Positions 57,453-64,000 of a stretch of 64,000 bases of DNA are shown here, one piece after another. The position numbers were made by a program, and so were the translations under genes. The first letter of the stretch is position 1. Each line of letters starts with the position of its first letter. The DNA is from Clitoria ternatea. Lineage: Eukaryota > Streptophyta > Magnoliopsida > Fabales > Fabaceae. The stretch lies in assembly GCA_037962975.1 (NCBI GenBank), contig CM075675.1, forward strand, positions 108,526,718-108,590,717, given 5' to 3'. The notes under the pieces were generated by a model. It worked only from the letters and a program-made list of their open reading frames with translations, had not been told where the DNA came from and ran no database searches.

Positions 57453-58810
57453 ATGGGAAGGAAATGCTCACATTGTGGGAACATTGGCCATAATTCAAGG
57501 ACCTGCTCTTCTTTCAGAGGGGTTCGTCTCTTTGGGGTTCAACTAGACATACCCTCTTCTTATTCTCTTACCTTGAACAAAAGCTTTAGCATGGATTCCT
57601 TGCCCTCTTCTTCATCTCCTTCTTCCTCCTTCTCTTCCTCAAGAATATCCAATGTTGATGACCATTCTGACAAAGTCTCTATAGGCTATCTGTCAGATTC
57701 AGATGGTCTCATAGTTCAAGCACAAGACAAGAAGAAAGGTATGCCTTTATCCACATTAATTTGTCTCTTCCTCAACAACATAACAATGGAATGGTATTAA
57801 TTAGCTTTCTTTGTTTCATTGATTCCTGCATTTTCATGCCCATATTGTTATTTTTTCTTTTTTTACACTTGAACTAAAGACCTCGACTTAATTAACTATC
57901 AAACCTCTCCCAAGTGGGTGTACTATTATTCCAAATATATTCAAGTAGTGTTGTAGATATTTATAGTTTTACAAACTTCATATACTCCATATAGAGATGA
58001 GAACGCGTGTTAAAATAAATTTTACATTGATAAAAAATATAGTTAAAATACTCTTTATAAGAATTAAGATGTAGATTCTTTAATTGAGTTATAGATTTAT
58101 TATTTTTAATACGATACTAATCCAATATCAGTGATTTACGATTATTATCTCTGTATATAATTGCTTGTTCTGTGAAATTAATAATTTAAGGAGGTTTTTG
58201 CAGTGCTTTACGTTAATTTTTGTTATATAATTTTTGGTGAGTACATATATATAGGAGTCCCATGGACAGAAGAAGAGCACCGAACATTCCTTGTTGGACT
58301 GGAGAAACTGGGAAAAGGTGATTGGAGGGGTATCTCAAGAAACTATGTGACTACAAGAACACCAACCCAAGTTGCTAGTCATGCTCAAAAGTATTTTAAT
58401 CGATTAGCAACCATCAATAAGCAGAAGAGACGTTCAAGTCTTTTTGATTTGGTATTAATTAGCTAATCTTATATTATGTGCTAAATCAATTTTGTTTATA
58501 TCTTCTGATCCATTTTTGTGATTGGATATTATTATGGCAGGTTGGTAGAGGAATCAGCACAAATAATAGCAGCTCTACTGAATTCAAATGTGAAGTTGGG
58601 AATAATGAAGGAACCTTGTTATCACTGTTTGAACAAGATCATAAGCAGGAGAAAAGTAGTGAAGAAGATGTAGGCATGTGGGTTCATGATCATCCCCAGA
58701 TGATGAAATCTTCAAATCCAGATTTGGAGCTCACTCTTGCAGCCCCCAAGGAGCAAACTAAATCATCTCCTCCACCTCCCTTCCTTCTTGGCCCAATTAG
58801 TGTCACTTAA
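57453..58810 (+). CDS. R-R-type MYB-like transcription factor (SHAQKYF, zinc knuckle)
   Basis: Exons 57453-57738, 58255-58451 and 58541-58810, GT-AG, 753 nt, 250 aa. Residues 5-18 form a CX2CX4HX4C zinc knuckle (CSHCGNIGHNSRTC). Residues 25-29 are RLFGV, a known plant repression motif. A Ser-rich linker follows (about 50-65). Residues 96-143 are a single MYB repeat beginning GVPWTEEEHR and ending SHAQKYF, encoded wholly in exon 2. The C-terminus has LELTL (223-227), an LxLxL (EAR-type) repression motif. This layout matches the KUA1/MYBH/MYBS group, which binds TATCC/I-box-like DNA and acts in growth, sugar and light responses, mostly as repressors. It is a nuclear protein. The exact orthologue cannot be told by eye. 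Confidence 0.93.
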
Positions 58811-58960
58811 TTAATCAAACACCCTTTATTCTGTCATCAAACTCAATGATCATATGATTAAAGAAACATGCAAGTTTTTTCTTCTTGGTGTGTCGTTATT
58901 AATCAAGCACTAATATTCTGTGAAATAATCACATTCCCTTGATACTACACTACATAGTAA

Positions 58961-59047
<87 letters not shown>

Positions 59048-62000
59048 GCATGTGTGTTATAATAACATTTTAGGGAATTGAGAAGTTATCACTATTTTAT
59101 AATAACATCTAGGATAAGTACTAAAAAGTAATAAAATCATGTGCTCTATAATATATTGGTGAGATGACATGATTAAAGAAGAAAAATAGTTATCTATAAA
59201 ATAACATCGAAGAATAAAAATAGATATAGAATCGTTCAAAACAACATGAAAGAGAATTTGCGTAAAATAATTGAAATTTAAATTCCAAATTTTGAATTAA
59301 GAGACAAAATTTACAAAGTAATACTTTGTATAATAACAAAATTATTACCACTATTTTATAATAATTTGTACATATGATTTTACTTCTTATAACAAAATAA
59401 TTATCATTATTTATATACTAGGCTGTGTTTCTTCCTCCTTTTCGTTGAGTTGTGATCGACTAGGTAATAAATTTTGGTTTTTATCTGTTTTCTTTATAAA
59501 ATTCAAAAATTAATAAATCCTTTTATTAATGAGGATATGTAACATTTAGTATAAGTATTAGAAAATTAAATATAATGTTTTTCTATTTTTTATTTTTTTT
59601 CTTAAAATTTATCTATTTCAAATTTTCAAATGTGAAACAAAAATGATTAGAGTGGTTTCTTTCATTTTGTATGTTAAATTTTTTTCTTATTTCTACACAC
59701 TATCTATTTACATTTTTATGGGAATATATCATATTTAGTACTCTATTTCTATATATACATAATCTTATTATATAATTATTTTTATATTTTAATATTAAAT
59801 AACTATAGTATAATGATGTGCATTACAAGAAAAACATCCATCATTAATACCAAACTGACGCGTACATATGTTGGATCAATTGGCTAGTCTAAATAATATA
59901 TATAATAAAACAACCGGTGAAAACTATTGTGCGTGTTTTCCACTATGTAACATATATTTTCCTTTTAGTTTTAGCCCTTTTTATATATATTAAGAAATTA
60001 TTAAATGTGTAATTTTTTGAGTTGATAAGTACTAAAATATCTTAATTTAATTAAATATTTTATTAATATTAAATAATATCTTAACTTTTTAAGTCTTATT
60101 TATTGGTCAAATACAATGTAATATAAAAAAGATACATTAATTACAACATGATACAATTAAAAATATATATTTATTACACTTTAAACTAAAGTGACAATAG
60201 TTTTGGAAAAAAAAATTGAAACAAAAATAGTTTTGGGATGGACAATGTATATATATAACGGGGTTACTATAGCACGCTACAGTTACTGGCTCACACGCTA
60301 TATGTGTCTATATATATATATATAACATATTCTTGTTCACTTTGTTTTTTTATCTGACGTAATTTTTAAAAAATTGTTCTTTTTTATTTGTCACTTTAGG
60401 AATTTAAAACATTTATTACTTATTTTTTATTATACTTTTATCTTTAATTAAATGACTATAATGAATATGTGAAATAATGAAAAGAGAACTAAAATATAAG
60501 GCTAAACTAAAAAATTAAATAGTGTTTTAATATTATTCAATAACTTTTAATATATATATATATTTTTTAAAAAAAAGAAAGGAGTATTGTTTTGTGTTAA
60601 CATGTAATTATTTTATTATTGTGCATAATTAGATTAGTTAGCTCTTTAATTAGTGGTTAGTTAGAGTTAATTAGAGTTAGTTTCAGTTGGTTAACTTGTA
60701 TTTAACTCTTTCCCTTTCATTTTGTTGGTTATGAATAAATCACTACACATTTCACATTTTCTTCTCTCTTTCTCTTCTCCTTTCTATGCTCTCTATTTGT
60801 GATTATAGCAAGTTTGCTTATGGAGGTTGAGAGAACAATGATGAGTGTTTTACTCAGGTGCATTGAGAGTTCTCAAAGCCCTTTTCTTAGGGGCTCTGCT
60901 GCGTATTTGGAATTCAAAGATCTTGAAATTGAGGCTTTGATTCTCAGTTGTGGAGGATTGATCTTTTGCGTCGACTTGTTTTTCTTTATTCATCGATTGG
61001 TGTCAATTTCTTCTCTTCTATTTGGCAAGGTTGATTTTTCATTGATCCAGTCTTTTGCTTCGTTATTTTGGTAAGTTTCGATCAGCTCGATTGTAGATCT
61101 AGTTGGTTGTGCGTTTTTCTTCTTTGAGCGTTTCTTTGGTTATTAATTTTTCAATCGACAGTTAGCTCAATAATAGATTTCTCAAGTCCACACTATTTAC
61201 ATGCGAATGAGAATCTCGGTTCCTCCATAGCTCCTTTGCTTTGAATGGAGCGAACTACCCTCTTGCCTCCATAAAAACGTATATTTTTCTAATTTACCCT
61301 TAAAAATTTAATATTTTTAAACTTGTATAATTAATATAGGATGGTGAAATTTAATTTTAAATAAGGGTACAATTAAAAAGATAAAACAGTTTTTATAAAA
61401 TTAAAACAATAATTACTCTCTTAAAACAATACACTGTTTAAAATAAAAACTTAAAAAATTAATAAACAATTAAATAGAAATAAAATTTATCTTTCCCGAC
61501 GAAAATTAAAAGTTAATTTTAATTAACAAGACAAAATTGGCATTTCCCGTAAAACAAACTTGTAAGGCACGTGGAACTAAGTAGATTTATTCAATAACTT
61601 TTTTTCCTTCTCAATTGATCCTTTGCTATGACAAAACACGAGTATCATATGATTCTCATATTACACAAAAAAATTAATCTGGTGGTGGGCTAACTTTTTG
61701 TTTCCATATTTTCAATCTGATGCTTTCTTAATTTCGAAGCTTAGGAAAAGTCCACACAACACAACTATCTGTGTCATATCTTTTCTTCCAATTCTACTTT
61801 AATTAATCATACACCCCCACTTCCCTTTTAATACTTCCAAGTTATTCATATATATGAATTTTGACTTTAAATATATGAAGATAAGAGTGAAAGTGAAACT
61901 TGTACACATGATCCTCACCATCCAGCATATCCAATACGGACAATAAGTGATTTAGAATTTGTTTGGTTAGTTTTACTAAATTGGTTTAATAAAAAGTTTA

Positions 62001-64000
62001 ATTGTTTTAAACGACGTAAAAAATTAATATTAAATTAATGGAATAAAGAGATAATTGCAAGTTCTACTCATACCTCATTAACAAAAATTATTTGGCTGTT
62101 TTAAAAAAAACCATGTATTTGTTGGGAAGTGCTCTATATGCCTTCTGTATTAATGTAAAATCCAATACTGATGAGAAATTTTCACACTCCTATTGTAGCT
62201 AACATATGTTGTTCTGTTTGTGTATTTTTCAATATATATATTCAATTTGAGTTGCGTCTAGCTAGGTCTTCCTGAGCAGGTAGTCATTTTTTTAATGTTT
62301 TTTTCGAAGACAATTTCATTCGAATTTAGTTCCAATTAAAGTTATTATTAATTATAGCTCATAATATAAACATATTTTATTATATGGTTGCTAGGTTTTT
62401 ATATATGTCTAGAAACTTCCCTATGTGCGGTGGCAGCATAAAGAAATTACGTGGATATACCTAACTGGACAAAGAGATCACTTCAAATTAAAAACAAGCA
62501 TGATTATCTGAGAGAATTAACGAGAGAATATTTAAGTGTATATTTGAATGCTGAGAATTGTTCTTTCTGAAATTTGACGAATGCTTTTAGTATATATTTG
62601 TCTGCATGCATCCATATATATATATATATATATGCCCATATTTTTGTCTGCATGACTGAGTATGAAATGTCATATATTTATGAACACTTTTAGCTATGGT
62701 GACCTCCCAACCAACAATCCTTGTCTTCTTTACTACCTGTAACCATTTGTGAGGTGTCCAATTATTTGGACTTTTTCACTATAGCAGCTTTATATGCATA
62801 GTGGTCACATGAAAGTTGTGGATGTTACGATTTTGTCTTGCTTATTTAGTACTATAACTATGAGTTGTGTGTTTGTTATTTGTATACACCATTACAGGAA
62901 ATGTATGGTACATATGATGCATAATCCATCAACATGATATATAATTTCCGAATAATTAATTGATTCTTTTAAATATATTGTCGATAGTATGAAAATTTTG
63001 AAATCATGTATTATAAAAAGCATAAAACCTATTTCAATAATCTTTTTATCTTAAAAATTTCATGTATATAATATATTTAGCAATCAATCACCAACCCTCT
63101 CTCAAATATCAACATGATGATTCTTCACATAATGTGTTACTTCATGGGCCCTCTTCCATGATTAAGCTGCATTCAAATCACTGTATAAAATGGTCTTGTC
63201 TTCCTTAAGTTTGATTGCTTCAACTTTAATCTGTTACCAGAAGATACCGATGGATCATTTATATATTCCATGGCATGAAAAATGTGCGACTTCCATTCAA
63301 TTCCTTCCTCTCTAGAATGTACCTACAGGACCAATCATTTTCCAGTCGCATTCATCATTTAATTTTGTCCATTAAGTATGCATCAGCTAATTTTGCAAAC
63401 GAATAACTGGACCAATTAATCAGAATTTTAAGGGCATGCATGCAGTGGTTTATAGGCTCTTAATTCAAGAAAATAGGCTCCATCGAATTCTTCCTAAGAA
63501 TGCAGTTGTATTAAAATTTATTAAGGATAACAATCTGTAACTATAATAATAGTGGTGTATAGTTCAATCTAGAACAAGATATATGTTAAACAAGAAAATT
63601 GTTCTCGTTCACTATTATTTACTTGAAAATACAACTAAGACATTTTTATTTCTAATTATTAGGATTTACCAGAAGAGAGTCACCTACTCAGATTAGGAAA
63701 ATCATTCTTAAAGAAGGATAAACTTTGCCACCAGCTTAAGCATTGTCATTACTTTGGAAAAAAATGTTTAAACTTTGTTATGATAGCGATATAGGTTTAG
63801 ATGAAAGTTGAAAGAAATTAACCATTTCCTCTAATGAATAGAGTAGCTAATCAAGGAGAAAACAAGTGACCAATGCATTTGTGGTATCAACTTTAGCATA
63901 GGCACAAATAAAGCGATGGAAGAAATTGTTTAAGAGAGAATGGACCACATTTTCTCTGGTGGAAAAAATAAATGCTGTCAATGTCACTTTGAACTAATGT
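58811..64000. other. 5.2 kb AT-rich intergenic DNA, no gene recognised
   Basis: No open frame with recognisable protein features, tRNA or rRNA was found. The region has several (TA)n runs (58964-59044, about 60310-60325, about 62616-62632). A 60600-60800 stretch resembles a short copia-type LTR or a promoter, with TTAGTTAGAGTTAATTAG repeats then a CT-rich tract. Without a second copy this is uncertain. The window ends in unassigned sequence. Confidence 0.5.
58964..59044. repeat. (AT)n microsatellite 3' of the MYB gene
   Basis: About 40 uninterrupted AT units, beginning about 155 bp after the MYB stop codon. It may lie within or just after its 3' UTR. Confidence 0.97.

Noticed and set aside
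60799..61074. 91-codon open frame with hydrophobic stretches
   Set aside because: It opens with GTG, follows a CT-rich tract, and matches no family I know. No neighbouring exons with splice signals that extend it convincingly.

Overview
This window is plant nuclear DNA. It has split genes with GT-AG introns, long (TA)n tracts, and thick nests of LTR retrotransposons of the Ty3/gypsy (Tekay/Del-like and Tat-like) and Ty1/copia types. The host genes encode eudicot-like proteins. A legume would fit, but that is an impression and not something the sequence proves. I see no bacterial, organellar or viral genes apart from retroelements.

Layout. 1-2825 is the 3' part of a 3.35 kb gypsy LTR whose start lies left of the window. 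It sits inside a Tat-lineage gypsy element that continues to about 10982. That element keeps its RNase H, second RNase H and integrase (2826-4960, two premature stops), a 59-bp minisatellite (5270-5918), a two-exon gene on the opposite strand (9287-6620, one internal stop) and a probable 3' LTR (9972-10982). Next comes the first host gene, MAK16 (11538-18784, 9 exons, intact). A second TE block follows. It starts with an antisense Tat protease remnant (19835-20052) and an old gypsy LTR (20053-22544). Then comes a decayed copia element (22545-40487), which contains a solo LTR (23704-25160) and a complete, apparently intact Tekay-like gypsy element (25344-36792) whose 3348-bp LTRs differ at one position I could find. 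After it come old LTR-like DNA with a solo LTR (42244-45311), then another solo LTR (46314-49475) inside an antisense Tat gag/protease remnant.

The right side is gene space: LPXA (50236-54451, 10 exons, lipid A-type acyltransferase with a mitochondrial-type presequence), a small conserved 85-aa protein on the minus strand (56087-55393, 3 exons), and an R-R-type MYB-like repressor (57453-58810, 3 exons). 58811-64000 is AT-rich and I recognise no gene in it.

The host genes do not form a pathway. MAK16 acts in 60S ribosome assembly, LPXA in a mitochondrial lipid A-like pathway, and the MYB in transcription. The most unusual parts are the spliced antisense gene plus minisatellite of the Tat element, the very young Tekay insertion nested in the copia element, and the solo LTR that splits the copia CCHC knuckle. 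All exon calls come from reading splice sites, phase and family similarity by eye.
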